Below are positions 28,601 to 41,161 of a stretch of DNA of 64,000 bases, piece after piece. The notes beneath the pieces are model-generated. The model searched no databases. It saw only the letters and a list, made by a program, of their open reading frames with translations, and was not told the DNA's origin. Origin of the DNA: Phymorhynchus buccinoides (Eukaryota > Mollusca > Gastropoda > Neogastropoda > Raphitomidae). Where the stretch lies: contig CM065682.1 in NCBI GenBank assembly GCA_017654935.2, positions 33,051,963 through 33,115,962 on the forward strand. The letters are read 5' to 3'. Position 1 is the stretch's first letter, and each line of letters starts with the position of its first letter. A program made the translations under genes and the position numbers.

Positions 28601-30461
28601 CGCGTTTATGAATGGATGCTGTTGAAATTTTGCAGCAAGATAGTCACTATCCCTGGTCATGTACGTTCGAAATTTCGAGTCAATGTCGGGTCTCATTTCG
28701 CCGCGGTTTGTGAAAAGGTGAAGCGGCGCATATTGCGCGCGTTTATTAATCAATTCACTTCCAGTTTGGCACACGGATCGTCACTATCCCCGGTCATCTA
28801 CCTGCCAAATGTGAAGTCAATCAGTCCAGAAATACCGGAGATACAGGCGCCGAGAGGCCGGTGGATACGCGTTTCGCGCATTTGCCAAACCGTGCAAATG
28901 ACACGGCTGCCTTGGCTGCTGTTGCCATCACCATGTTAGAGCTGATAGCCAATTTGAAGCGATTCGGTCGAAAAACAGCGGAGTTATAAGGCCCGTTCTG
29001 TGTTCCACACACACACAGACAGTTGGCGTTTAATAATATGATAACAGGTTTTCAATTGCATGCTAGTACTGATTTTTCCCCATTGTTGTTGTTATTGTTG
29101 TTGGTTTTAATTTTGTTTGTGTAATATCACTGTAAAGTTAACACATGTTAAGTAAAAGATTAATTCATTCACATTACAGGTAAGAAGAACTGAAGGATAG
29201 AAAGAGAGGAAGAATAAAATGGCAAACTCTGTAAAGTTACTCCCTTTTTTTTGTTTTCAAGCAAGTCTGAGACGGAGAAGAGAGAGAGAACGAGAAGAAG
29301 AGAAAGAGTGACAGAGAAGAGAGTAAAAGAATAGAAAGAGAGAAGAAAGAGAGTTTGACATAGGACACCTTTTCATTGACCAGCAAAGTATGGAACTTTG
29401 TCTACTTGGTTTGTTCACTGAGTGCTGTGCGATGCACACAATCCCCTCACAGCATGGGCCCCTTGCGTCTAACTCACAACTGATAGGTTTTTGGGTTGCA
29501 TTTTTGCTACATGATGTCACATACATGCTCAGTTGTTGCTATAGAGATGCAAACATCCAAGAAACGTTTGACTTTTTTTTTTCCTGTCACATTTTTTGTC
29601 AATTATATTATTATTTTTTATTTGTTATTTTTTGTAAACTGGCAAAATAGACACAATAGGGCGTTTGCCACGAGTGTTCGTTCACTATACTAGACTACTA
29701 ATTTGCCCGAGCTCGTTCTGCCCGAGTTGTGCTGACCTCTCTAATTCAACTCTCTAAATTCAACTCTTCAAGGTCACCGGCGCGTGGCAAATGCTCTATT
29801 GACAGGACATTGGGTACCATTCTGCAAATTTTCATTGTAATTGATTTTATTAGTACAGGCTTGGGTAAAACAAAACTTTATTCACACACACTGACTTTCA
29901 TACACCCATGTATACAGTATAGACAGGCAGAAAATGCACTAGGCCTCAATCCAGTTGCAATTTACTCAAGTTCCTATATTTTTATGATCAAATGTTTTCT
30001 TTATTTTGACAATAAAATGAAGAGCAAAACTGCTTAAACTTTTTTTTATAAAGTGTTTCACAAATACTTGTGACAACCCAATCTTGGTTTAACTGGTCAG
30101 TATTTCTTAAACTTATTGAACAATCCAATCTTTCGCATAATTGCTGGAATATTTCAACAACTGTTTTTATAACCCCATCTTGGGTGTACATAATTGCTCA
30201 GATGTTTCAGCTTTTGACAGCTTATTTTGGGGAATTGTGATTTTACAGATTTAAAAAAAACCCAGCTAAACCCTGTGCATCACTTCTACTGTCTCTATTT
30301 CAGAGGTGAACGTGACTCGTTTGAAATCCATTGGATCCTTGGAGGAGGTCAATTTCCAGGACAACCCGCTGACGGATGAGGTTCATTGCCAGCTTCAAGA
30401 GGTCAAGGTCATCAATGTGTTGGTGACCCCCCGTGACCCTGAACTGGACAGTGTGGACTGA
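25666..30461 (+). CDS. LRRC20: Leucine-rich repeat-containing protein 20 (4 exons, 178 aa)
   Basis: Coding exons: 25666-25732, 27402-27545, 27954-28121 and 30304-30461 (TGA at 30459-30461). All three introns are phase 1 with GT-AG ends (donors GTATGT, GTAAAG, GTAATT; acceptors TTCAG, TGCAG, TTCAG). In-frame TAG and TAA lie just upstream of the chosen ATG, which fixes the start. The protein begins MAGAGVTKVV, then has a DLSECELVHVPDAVY stretch and leucine-rich repeats at about residues 48-150 (LYLNSNHLNSLP, LTSLDISHNKFNSLP, LEEVNFQDNPL). It has no signal peptide or membrane segment, so it is probably cytosolic. Length and layout match LRRC20 (human about 184 aa), a poorly characterised LRR adaptor-like protein. 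Because every internal exon is phase 1-1, skipping exon 2 or 3 would keep the frame. Intron 1 holds SINEs and a motif-rich tandem repeat; intron 3 holds a roughly 0.9-kb dispersed repeat. Confidence 0.9.
25771..25890 (+). repeat. 48-bp tandem repeat in LRRC20 intron 1 with NF-E2/AP-1-type motifs
   Basis: About 2.5 units of 48 bp. Each carries TGCTGAGTCA (25783-25792, 25831-25840, 25879-25888), which contains the AP-1 core TGAGTCA and matches the published NF-E2/CNC-Maf half consensus. Between them are GGTCAGGTCAGG and the inverted TGACC, resembling nuclear-receptor half-sites. It begins about 40 bp after the exon-1 donor. An enhancer role is inference. Confidence 0.7.
26240..26575 (-). mobile_element. 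tRNA-derived SINE, family 2, in LRRC20 intron 1
   Basis: The minus-strand head CCGCTGTAGCTCAGTTGGTT (A box) and GTGTTCGAATCCAGC (B box) are tRNA-like and the promoter layout is clear. The body shows no similarity to family 1. This is a SINE head, not a functional tRNA gene. Confidence 0.75.
26798..27240 (-). mobile_element. tRNA-derived SINE, family 1, copy 2, in LRRC20 intron 1
   Basis: Same body and head as the 14699 copy, here with a B box GGTTCGAGTCCTGGC and a G-run expansion at 26941-26960. Antisense to LRRC20. Confidence 0.8.
28128..29030 (+). repeat. Dispersed repeat family E, copy 1, in LRRC20 intron 3
   Basis: Begins with GTACCGGTAACGCC iterations (28140-28210), then a pyrimidine-rich tract. 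The conserved body runs at about 28550-29010 and ends in CACACACACAGACAG. It begins within about 10 bp of the exon-3 donor. Confidence 0.75.
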
Positions 30462-30807
30462 TCTCATCTCCAACCTGAAGAATCTGTGTGCTCATGTGAC
30501 ATTGAATCGTCTTACATTCGTTTTTAAGAAGTTAGTCAATCAATTCTGTATGGTTGATTTTTAATTTTCTTTTTAATATATGGGAAGGGGGAGGGATGGT
30601 AGGGTTGATGGGGGGTGGTAGTGAGGGTTATGTCTCCTAGGCTACTGCTTTGTGTGACTTGTGTGCTGACGTAACCTATGTTGTTTTTCACACTTGGTTG
30701 TCATTAAAGAGAGGTAGGTGTATTATTCCTGCACATACGGTCAGAGGAATTGGCACAAGGGTGTAGTGAACATTCAGGGTTATTGTCAGGAAAACTAATC
30801 AATGTTG

Positions 30808-30813
30808 AATAAA
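30808..30813 (+). terminator. Candidate poly(A) signal for LRRC20
   Basis: First AATAAA after the stop codon (347 bp downstream); a second lies at 30903-30908. The actual cleavage site cannot be read from sequence alone. Confidence 0.5.
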
Positions 30814-31129
30814 TTTACTGCAGCCAGTGTATTGATGTCATATAAATTATCAGTTGGTGTTGACTTTTAATGGCGAATTTGATTAATGATGAATACATCA
30901 CCAATAAATGGAAATTAGGGTTTTGTTTTCTTTCAGTGTTAGAGAGCAAGGATGGCTCCTGACTCGGGAAGGGGGCTTGCAAATGCTGGACCTTTGGCAT
31001 TATTTTCAGGAGGAATTCTTGCACTGAGATTTCCCCAGCCTCTAAGTGTTCTTCATCTTCATCAATTGCTCAGACAGATTCCTGTCATTATGAGTGCAGA
31101 TGCTTCATGCTGCCATTATGCACCTAAGA

Positions 31130-31350
31130 AATAGCTAGGCCCAGCATGTCCGTCTTCGGCTGGAGAAAAGTTTTGTAAGAACTTTTAGAACAAAGGCAGG
31201 AAAATGAACCAGTATGGCAGGAAGATAGCAGATGACAGTAAGCAAAGGAAAAAGGCAGAGTCAAAGAGAGTGACAGATTAGAAAAATATAGAAGCACAGA
31301 ATGTGGGGGAACTATTTGTTCAAAAGATACACACACCCCGTATCCCCACA
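31130..31350 (-). repeat. Dispersed repeat family R1, copy 3
   Basis: Reverse complement of the family, with the GCCCAGCATGTCCG variant. Confidence 0.65.
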
Positions 31351-31813
31351 AGGGAGGGTGGGTAGGAGTATGTGTGTGTGTGTAAGTGTTCTAACATCTT
31401 TCTTTACTTTACAGGTGGGGATTGGGGTACGGGTGGAACTGACAGGGTGATGTGATGTTGTTGGACTCAGGTAACAAGGAAAGAGTTTGTTTGGAAACAG
31501 TTTAGAAATTGGAGTGCACTTGAAAGAATTATAATATTTCACTCTGTGTGCATGTGTGTGTGTTAAGTGTTGTATGTCAATATCTGTGAGTTGTCAGTGT
31601 GTGTTAAGGGCCAGCCACACGTCCACTAACATCACACGACTGTACGATACGATTCGATGACGTGATCCCTCCCGATGCGCCAATCACATTTGTTCTTGGA
31701 GACCACGTGATCGAATCGTATTGTACAGTCGTGCCATTTTATTGGACGTGTGGATGGCCCTTTAGTGTTTTTATTCATGTGTTCAAGTGTTTTAAAGAGA
31801 AAGAATTAGAGAG

Positions 31814-31849
<36 letters not shown>

Positions 31850-32187
31850 TGTGTAAAGTAGAATTAATTGAATAAATTCATAGGTGAAAGTAGTTCAGGC
31901 ATGCTCCTGCAATCTGGGTTAAAAAAGCTGATAGAAAGTCTTCAGGATTTGGCCATCTTGTCATCTGGAACCATGGTCTTATAAAATCAAACATTTCTGC
32001 TAACATGGCAGATCAAAACAAAATGATAGACATGCAATTCTAACACTATCCTCACCCATCCTGTGTGTGCGCGCACGCACGCACACACACACTGGAAAAT
32101 TATTTTTTAATGTGGTCAACACTTCAGGATTTGGAAGATTCAGACAATCAGAGAGCATTGAAACATGTCATTTTAGGATTGAGATTC

Positions 32188-32585
32188 TTCTTCTTCTTCT
32201 GCGTTCCCAGGCCAAGAGGCCATAATGGGTAAAGTATGTATGTGTCCGTTTTTCAGTATTCACTGGTCTCCCTGCTGCGTACAGCCGACACATTCCGATT
32301 TTGGAAGAGCTCAAAGGAGAAGTTTATTTTGGAAGATCTTTTTGAAAAAAGGCAGGAGAATGGGCCAATAAGTCAGAATTATAGTAGATGACAGTAAGCA
32401 AAGGAAAAAGGCAGAGTCAAAGAGAGTGGCAGATTAGAGGAAGTTACAAGCACAGAACTTCCAGAAGGTGGGGGAACTATTTTTACAAAAGACCCCCCAG
32501 TATCCCATGGAGAGAGACTCGTGGAGGGGGCGGGGTCATCCAGCTCCCCATATAGAGGCATGAGGCATCCACCCTCTGCCCTAGG
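32188..32585 (-). repeat. Dispersed repeat family R1, copy 4 (longest)
   Basis: Runs from TTCTTCTTCTTCTGCGTTCC to ATATAGAGGCATGAGGC. It has the CGTACAGCCGACACATTCCG variant of copy 1. Confidence 0.7.
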
Positions 32586-34292
32586 GATTGAGATTATGTT
32601 TTTCTTTCACCCATGCAAATTGCATGTGTATGCATCTGAGTGTGTGCAGATCTGTGTGTTTTAAACATGGGTGTGTTTTTTAATAGAAATTTGAAAAAAG
32701 CCAATGCTAAGCTGGAATGTACATCTGCATAATATTTATTTGTATGCATTATTTTTTTTAATATTCTACCTTTTAATATATATTTGTAAATATAATTTTG
32801 TGTGTTCTAACTATCCACTGCTTTGGAATGAAATGTGATTACATCTAGATTAAAAAAAATAATCAATCAAAACTCCTAACCTCTGAACTGATAATGATGA
32901 TGGTGATGGTGGCGATGTTGATGATTACAGTGATGATGACAATGATGATGAATCTCAATATCATGTTTTATTACCTCTATTTCCCACAATGTTGCCCTTT
33001 TCTGCTTTGTTTACATGCACAAGTGATGAAAGAGTGTTGTTGGGTTTTTATAAAATCTGATTTTGATGTAAGGTGTAAATCACAACATTGTTTTTGTTTG
33101 TTTGGTTGATTGGGGTTTTGTGCGGGTTTTCTTGGGTTTTTTACAGTTCTGATCCAACCATAAAATTTGTGAAAATACAAACAAAATTCTCAATTTGAAA
33201 TGTTTCTGGGTTTTATCACCTGACTGGATATTTCTGATCCAAGTTTGTCATGTTCGTTTTAGTTGTCTATTAAATGTTATTCAATAGTATCTGACAGACT
33301 TTTGTTTTATTTATCCTATCTAATTGATTGTTGTTGATTGATTGATTTTATTTATCCCAATTATTGTTGTAGCAGTATTGATAACCCAGGTGATATGCAT
33401 AATGTCTGTAGTGTTGTCGTGGCTTGATATTTGCAGTTTGTCACTTCTAGCTAGGACTTGTGTACATGTTTTTGCCTATGTCATTCTCTCTGTATATGAA
33501 CTGATTGATTTAAAAAGCCAAAACAATGGATTCTGGTGACAGTTTTTGAGAGCCATTACTGGAACACCCAAAGAACGATCCTTTAACGTTGAAACTGGAA
33601 AATGTTAACTGTCTTTTAGAAACAAAATTTTTACTGTTTATTTTACTTTTGTCATTTTTCTCTTTTCTTACCAGGATTGCTGAAAAGGTTATACATGTAA
33701 ATAGATTTTGATGAAATACTGTGGCTGGTAAGAATATAGCCGTGAAAACCCTGTGTGAGTTTGGAGTTAATTAGAATAATTGTTTTAATGGAAGTTATTT
33801 TTATTTATCTATTTTGTAGACTTTGCCATTTCACAAAAGACCAAGACTTACCAGTTATTTTTTTAAGGGAGAGCATTGTTCATCCAGTTACTTATGTGGT
33901 TTCAGCAGAGAGTATGAGTTGTCTTTCTTGGTGTTGGTTTGCACTGTGCTGTTCTCATGTTGTTGTGTAATAAACCAAATACAAGCCTTTTATACAAGTT
34001 TTATTCTCACAATGTTATCTATGTCTTCAGAAAATAATTTTCCTCCACTTGTTAGATCATTGATGCTGTTGTTCGACCCAAAGTGACAATTTTACGTGAT
34101 CAAAACAGAACTTTTTTCATTTTTTGTCATAATTATGTATTTTTTATTGTGTGATAATAAAAGGATTCTTTTTAACACAATCCTGTTTTAATGCTTCAAG
34201 CTTTTTCCAAGTTGTTATCAATGATTTTCCCAACTTCTCCTCTTTTACAATTTATATCTGTGCAAAACATGTTCTTTTTCTGTTAAACCGAA

Positions 34293-34332
<40 letters not shown>

Positions 34333-34462
34333 CTTTTGTGTGTGTGTGTTCATATATCTTATTTTTCCGTCACACATGCCAACTCTTTGAACTTTCTATA
34401 TGTGCACTGATATGATAATGGTACTGCTGATTATATATAAACTGATTAAACAGAAAGTAAAA

Positions 34463-34885
34463 TTTTCGGTTTCCAATCCAGTCTATGCCTTGGTGCGTTC
34501 GGGTCAAAGTCATGGTGATCAGTGTGTTCTGGGGAGCTGTTGGTGGACGGTCGTGGTGGCGCCCTCTGAGGAGGACCTCACTGACGCTGGCTCCGCGACT
34601 AAGAGAATAGTGTCGTCAGTAGGGGCTTAGTAGGTGGTGTCTTGAACAGGCTCCACTGAATTCCACTGAGGTGACTCAGCAGCAGTGCAGTGTCTCCTCG
34701 GTTGGTTGCTTCCTGATGGCCTAACATAGATTCGCTCCCCTTGGACTGCTGGTCTCGGATTCTGCTACTTGATCAAAACGGGGTGTAGCTGCGAATTGAG
34801 ATTCGGAACGAGCGGTGTGGGAGCAACGCCACTGTACGTCCCAGAAGATGGGACAGCAAAAAAGAAAAAAAAAAAAAAAAGAAGT
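34463..34885 (+). mobile_element. Poly(A)-tailed retroposon (SINE-like)
   Basis: GC-richer than its surroundings and ends in a run of A (34857-34880). AGAAAGTAAAA before and AGAAGTAAAAG after may be a target-site duplication. No RNA pol III boxes identified. Confidence 0.5.
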
Positions 34886-34929
34886 AAAAGCTAAATGGTA
34901 CTATCAGCCGTTGGCTATCATTTATCCCT

Positions 34930-35600
34930 TCACTTCCCAGATTTCTCGTCTCTTTCTGCTTTGTTCAGTCTTGCCTTAGCGAACATTAAGCAGTATTATA
35001 GTAACTTTTTGAGCTAATTATATTTTCTCAATAATCATTGTCACTAATGATTAATTCCAATTATTTACTAATTAGTTGAACAGGGGACAGCCATTTTGAG
35101 GTTTTCCTGCTCATGACATCACCGTCACATGACTGTCACACGTCTTTGTGTCACTAGAATATCAGTAGAACAGAAAAATCTGTTCTTAGCTTCCGTTTTA
35201 TCAACCTAGGGGAAGACGGGGTAAAAAGCGCATGGGCGGGTAAGAAGCCCACCCCAATTATCTCATGAAATAAAGAAAATTTCAGTCAAATTTGTCCCAT
35301 GAGACGAATGCTAGACATTAACGCTCGTCTCATGGGCAAAATGAGACTGAAATTTGCCTCATTTCATGAGATAATTGGGGTGGGCTTCTTACCCGCCCAT
35401 GCGCTTTTTACCCCGTCTTCCCCTACCCCTATTTTGTGATATTTACGTGTGCATATTTTTAATTGCTTAAAAGAATGAATATTAACATTAATATAGAAAG
35501 CGATAGAGGTTTAAGTGCTCAATCTACAGTAAGAAAGGCAAGACTGAAAAGGCTGAAAGAGCTCAGAAATTAAGGGGTGGGGGGAGTTCGAAATCCGGGT
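34930..35600. mobile_element. Non-autonomous element with CAGTCTTGCCTT ends, copy 2, carrying a nested insertion
   Basis: Ends TGTTCAGTCTTGCCTTAGC and AGAAAGGCAAGACTGAAAAG match copy 1. The fold-back element at 35210-35427 is nested inside it. Confidence 0.65.
35210..35427. mobile_element. Near-perfect palindromic fold-back element (~218 bp)
   Basis: The left arm from GGGGAAGACGGGGTAAAAAG and the right arm ending CTTTTTACCCCGTCTTCCCC are reverse complements over about 100 bp, with only a short unmatched centre. It would form a very stable hairpin in RNA or single-stranded DNA. Confidence 0.85.
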
Positions 35601-35942
35601 CTTAGGTTTTTGAGTTTAGCTGGAATGACAGGCTATAAGAGGCTCTCTCTCAAATTCAATTTTATACTGGCTTGGCCCTCTGTTTTACAAAAAGAGCACA
35701 CTCGAGTACTGTGAATCTGTAACTAGCAATCCAATGCGCTTACCTCCACTAATCACAGTTTAAAAAAAAAAAAAAAAATGTCACTGTCCTCCACCAATAT
35801 AAGGGTGTCTAGATATCTCTGCGAATTTTTCTTGTGATTGGCTTCATCGTTTACATTTTGTTCACAGACAAAAAGACAGACAGAAAAAACAACTGAAACA
35901 GACTGCAACGTCACTGAACAAAAAAACTATGCAAACAAAATA

Positions 35943-36770
35943 CAGTTTAATACTTTTAAGTCGACACATGCTTAAGTCGACTTTTGCGTAAGTCGACGGA
36001 TTTATCATTTCCCGGCCAAAAGTGCTCTTTAAAAGACTTTGATAACAACGGATTATATCTCGACAACGTATAACTCGACGTTCGTCTATGTCGACAAGAT
36101 TTTTTCAAGGGGCTTTTACAAGGCATTTCACCCTTTGTATAGTGTTTGCCTCCAAATGGGGGGTGGGCTTATACTACTAGATGGGCTAATACTCAGTATT
36201 TTACGGTACGTACTTAAGAGATATATTTTCTTTTAGACACTTTGAGTTTACCATGGCTCAGCGCAAGTTGAAAACGCTTTCTCTGAAGAGAAAAATAGAT
36301 GTTATTGCTGAGGTTGAAAAGAATCCCTCAAAGAAAAGGAAATTAATTGCTGATGAGTTCAATATTCCACATAACACAGGGTCCACCATAATGAAAAACA
36401 GTGGCAAAATTTCATCCACCGGACCGGACGTCTTTACTGTATATATATATATATTATATTCTCTCTCTCTCTCTGAGTCTCTCTCTCTCTCTCTTTCTCT
36501 CTCTCTTACAGGCACACACACGTATACATGTACCTACCTACCCCCTACACACACACGCGCATGCACGCACGAACACACACACAAATATAAGTCGACATTA
36601 TCTTCTGAAAGTGTCTATAAAGTCGAGATATCTGACTGACGGATAAGTCGACATTTTTTGGGGAAAACATCTATAAAGTCGAGATATCCGACTGACGGAT
36701 ATGTCGACTGACGCATAACTCGACATAAAATCCATTGCCGCTGGAACGTCGACTTAAGCGTATTCGACTG
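35943..36770 (+). mobile_element. pogo/Tigger-type DNA transposon, deleted (828 bp)
   Basis: TA-flanked; ends CAGTTTAATAC...TTAAGTCGAC and the inverse GTCGACTTAAGCGTATTCGACTG. Multiple GTCGAC iterations lie in both subterminal regions. The transposase is mostly lost, its core replaced by CT and CA microsatellites. Confidence 0.75.
36253..36420 (+). pseudogene. CENP-B-type helix-turn-helix remnant of a Tigger transposase
   Basis: Starts MAQRKLKTLSLKRKIDVI and continues with a helix-turn-helix (LIADEFNIPHNTGSTIMKN), typical of the N-terminal DNA-binding domain of Tigger/jerky/CENP-B proteins. The frame then runs into microsatellite; no DDE domain follows. Confidence 0.7.
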
Positions 36771-37014
36771 TACACAACAAGCACAAAGTGGCATTATTTT
36801 ACTGACAAAACAAAATATGTGATATTTCAACAAAAATGTGTTTTCCAAGCAAATGAAACATACAACACAGAAAACAAAACAATACATCCCCTCTTCAATG
36901 AAATTGTTGAGCAAAAAAAGAAGAAGGTAAAGCTGAGTACAGCAACAAGTTCCCAGCACATTTGTATTGTGTAAATGTAAATGATGATACCTACAATTTA
37001 AGTACGCTAGCCCT

Positions 37015-37500
37015 CTGTGTGGGTACACCCTCCAAATTCTTTTTATGTTAATTGGTAGATTATTCCACATCTGAACAACACGGTTAGTAAAAAACAGTTT
37101 GCAGGTGTTAGTATTGGATCTGTTAAGAAACAACTTACCATCACTATTTCTTGTTTTATCTATTGTACTTTTCATGAAAAAGTCATTGACATTTACATCA
37201 TCAAGATTATGTACAACTTTATACACTTGAATTAGATCGCCTCTAAGCCTTCTTTCTTTTAAAGTTGGTAAGTTTAGAAAGTCTAAATGTTCCTCATAAG
37301 ACATATTTTTACATGGTAGTTTCGTGGCTCGATCTTCTCTGAACTTTTTCATTTTGCTATTGATTGTCATTTTAGGTTAGGATGAAATATACAGTTGCCA
37401 TATTCTAAGTGAGGTCGAACCATGGCCTTGTATAATTTAACAAATATATCTTTATGAAGATAGTCAAAGGATCTTTTGATTAAACTCATTACTTGATTAG
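37015..37500 (-). pseudogene. CR1-like LINE fragment, C-terminal part of ORF2
   Basis: Conceptual translation, with a frameshift near 37375, gives LYKAMVRPHLEYGNC followed by MSYEEHLDFLNLPTLKERRL, RGDLIQVYKV and FFTNRVVQMWNNLP. These are characteristic of the region after the reverse transcriptase in CR1/Jockey-type LINEs. Confidence 0.8.
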
Positions 37501-37769
37501 GCTAATTAAATAATTAGCTATAGTAACCTATTATTACTGATTACCTATATGTGTATAAAAAATTCAAATTTCAACGATGGATCCCCAAGTCTTTCTCATT
37601 TTCACATACATTAATGTTACTTGTGCTGTTCAACGTCATGTAATAATTATGTCTAGGGTTTCCCTTCCAATGTACATTTACCATTACCTTGCATTTTGTA
37701 CACTGTGACGGTTGGTGGGTTTTTCCGCTCGGATCTATCATCATCATCATCATATAGTAAAAAGCCAAG

Positions 37770-38500
37770 TGTCCGCGCGTGTGTGTGTGTGTGTGTGTGT
37801 GTGACTGTGTGTCTGAAACACAACACGGGCCTTATAACTCCGCCGTTTTTTGACCGAATCGCTTCAAATTTGCTATGAGCCCTAATGGCAACGGCAACTG
37901 AGGCGGCCGTGTTATTTGCGCGGTTTGGCAAATGCGCGAAACGCGTATCCACCGGCCTCTCGCCGCCCGTATCTCCAGTATTTCTGGACGGATTGCCTTC
38001 GAATTTGGAAGGTAGATGACTGGGGACGGTGACTATCTGTGTGCGAAACCGGAAGCGAATCGATTCATATACGCGCGCGATATACGCCGCTTCACCTTTT
38101 CACAAATAACTCTGCCGTTTCTTAACCGAATCGCTTCCAAGTTGCTGTCCGGCTTGTTATGGCCGACGCAAAGCCTGGCAGCAAATTTCAAGAGAATCGG
38201 CAGAGTGCGTCACTCTCAGAGCAGCGCCAACGGGAAACAGGGCCTTATAACTCCACCTTTTCTTAACCGAATTGCTTCAAATTTGCTGTACTCAGCGTTA
38301 CCAGTACTTGGCGTTACCGTTACTAGGCATTACCGTAACTAGGGAGAGCGCATCACACTCAGAGCAGCGCCAACGGGAAACGGGGCCTTATAACTCTGCC
38401 GTTTCTTAACCGGATAGCTTCAAATTTGCTGTACTCAGCGTTACCAGTACTTGGCGTTACCGTTACTAGGCGTTACCGGTACTCGGAATTGCGCTAGTCT
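37770..38500 (-). repeat. Dispersed repeat family E, copy 2, with an internal ~125-bp duplication
   Basis: Reverse orientation. GTGTGT tract at 37780-37812, then the body. The segment with ACTCAGAGCAGCGCCAACGG and CAGCGTTACCAGTACTTGGC occurs twice (about 38215-38340 and 38355-38475). Confidence 0.75.
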
Positions 38501-40090
38501 GCATTATTTGGGAATTCCCGATATGATTTGTACAATGGCTGCCACGTGATAAAAAATACTATCCAATCAGACCAGACGTAAAAAGCAAGTCCTAGGCTAC
38601 ACCTCTCTGATCATGGACCAAGCATTCCACACATCGGGTAGGCTGTGTCGGGTGCTTTAGACTTAAGAGCCTAAGTTTGATTACAGGGCTTTGCCGATTA
38701 CAGGGTAATATTACTCAAGACCGAAATTATTAACATTTTTCAGATTTTGAAATACTGCAGCAATCCGATTCGCTGGACTCGGCGGAAGTTCACTTTCTCC
38801 CCGGCAGAAACTTTCTGAGAAACGAGAAAGACTAGGCCTAGGCTAGACAACTTGGCAAAAACTTTCTGAGAAACGAGGAAGAAAGACTACAAGGCAACTA
38901 TCCGTTACTACCTGTAGGCAAGAGGTAAGAACATTTTTACCATGTTTTACCATGTTTTGGGGCTTTCTAATAATAGTAATATCCTAAAGAACACAGAACT
39001 CTCTGCCACCAGAAACCGTCCAGTCACCCACACTCAGTTCCTTCACCTCGAAGGTGCTGAAGCTCCCCGCTTAAAAACTTCTTTTTTATCTCTTTTTTTT
39101 CCATGTGGGGCTGGGTGTTCTCGGACTAGCCAGGGGTGCCCAGCCGTGCATGCCCTCTTATCTATAGATCTACTATATTTATAATCTAGCCTTGTTTTTG
39201 TTTTTCACGCTTTGCATAATTCTTTGAACCCCAGTATAATGTCAATAATTGCCGGTTACGGCAGGTGGACATTATTGGTCGAAGAAGAAGACGCACACAC
39301 ACACACACACAGTGACACATACATGCAAGAGACACACATGCACGACATATACGCAACATGCACTCACACACACATGCTCAACGACATATTGACCCAGCAT
39401 GATTATATATTCTGGAACTCACAAAAATACATAAAATAAAACTGAACGCGATCAAGCTGATTGGACATAATATTAATCATAATAATAATTTGCAAAAATG
39501 CACTGTTGAGTTCACTTCAGCATTGTCTGCTTTTTGTGAAATCCCATTCTCTAGAACTTGTAGAAGTAGAACTATACAGCAATGACGTCATCCACAGAAT
39601 TCCTCACGATCACTTTGCTTGTTTGAAGCCAGCAAAATATTTTTGTGAGTGACATCAAACCTCATCTTATCAAGTGAAGAAATGATGTTGTCTTGCCCAC
39701 AACGGAATTCTGTGGATGACGTCATTGCTCTGCTGATTCCAGCTGGCAGATCTGCACATTAAAAAAAAAAAATATATATGAGTGCCCACTTTATCTTGAA
39801 GAATGTGACATAAGTCATAAGTTTCTTTAGTGTCCATTGGCATTGTACAACGCACAGGAAACTTGTCTTCCACCGTGTAAAATAAGAATATTAAATAAAA
39901 GTATGAAACATAAATTTACATTAACAAATAACTCTCACACCACACCCAATCATTCATCCGCTCTCCGCTGTCTTGCTCACTCATCATGCAACCCACCACC
40001 ACTTCCGCCTTCATTTTTAACCCATTTCTTTTATCCTTCCTTTCTTCATTTTTCTTTGTTCCTTTTCTCTCTCCCCCCTTTTCCCTTTTT

Positions 40091-40129
<39 letters not shown>

Positions 40130-40489
40130 ACTTTTATTTTTTAAAATTATATTTAGGTAGGCTTTTTCCCGCTCTCTTTCATCCTATTGTCTGTGTGTCT
40201 GACTAAGATGGAAATTTCCAAGAGCCTTAAGTGTTATTTGATACAAAAATGTCTGGGTTTCTGTGTGACCTAGTGCTTGGTGTACTGACACATTCATACT
40301 GTGTGAAGCTGGTGTATGTGTGGGAGAGAGAGAGAGTGTGTGCGTGTGTGTGTATGTGTGTACGTGCGTGTGCATGTATATGCGTGTGTGCGCATGCACA
40401 TGTATGCATATGTGTGTGTGCAAGTGGATAAACGTGTGCATTAAAAAAGTTAAGTGGACAATCACTACAACAACAGTGATAATGATGAA

Positions 40490-40720
40490 GATGATGATAA
40501 ATAATGAATAAGTAAAATGGGAACCACCACCACTACCAATACTAATATTAGTAGTAATAAGAAGAAGAACAGAAATGGTGATGATGATGACGACGATGAT
40601 AATGATGATGATGATGACAATGATGATGATGATGATGATGATAACAACGCATCAGTAGAACCATCAAGATGATGATAATGATGACGATGATGATGATGAT
40701 GATGATGATGATATAACAAC
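40490..40720. repeat. (GATGAT)n microsatellite with a duplicated segment
   Basis: GATGAT runs with two copies of ATAACAACGCAT(C/T)AGTAGAACCATCAAG (split here at about 40642 and 40713) show a segmental duplication within the microsatellite. Confidence 0.85.
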
Positions 40721-41161
40721 GCATTAGTAGAACCATCAAGCAGGACAATAGGCCTATTTCTGATAATAATAACATCAATCATAATAGCAAAAATGATAAT
40801 AATGACTTATAATATTGAACAAGATAACACAGAAACACACCCACGTCCATACACTCACACCCACAGACACATACGCGCGCATGAAAGAATGACATGATCC
40901 TTAACTGAAATGAAGTCTCACAGAGAAATATTAACTACCCCCTCACCCTGATTACCTTCCCCCTTCCCCCTCCTTACCCCTAACCCTCTCCCCTCACACC
41001 TCCCTTTCGCCCTCTCTTATTGTCTATATCCCCTCCCTCCTCCCTTTTCCCCCTCACACCACACCCTTTCCCACTCCATTCCCTGTCTGCCTCCCCCCCC
41101 CCCACGCCCCCTTCCCCTGCCCCACAGGCTCCTCAACCTCTCTGAAGTCCCGCGGGTACTC

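Noticed and set aside
38750..38930. Non-coding first exon with a GTAAGAA donor
   Set aside because: No coding exon downstream on the plus strand can be joined; kept only as a remark in the regional entry.
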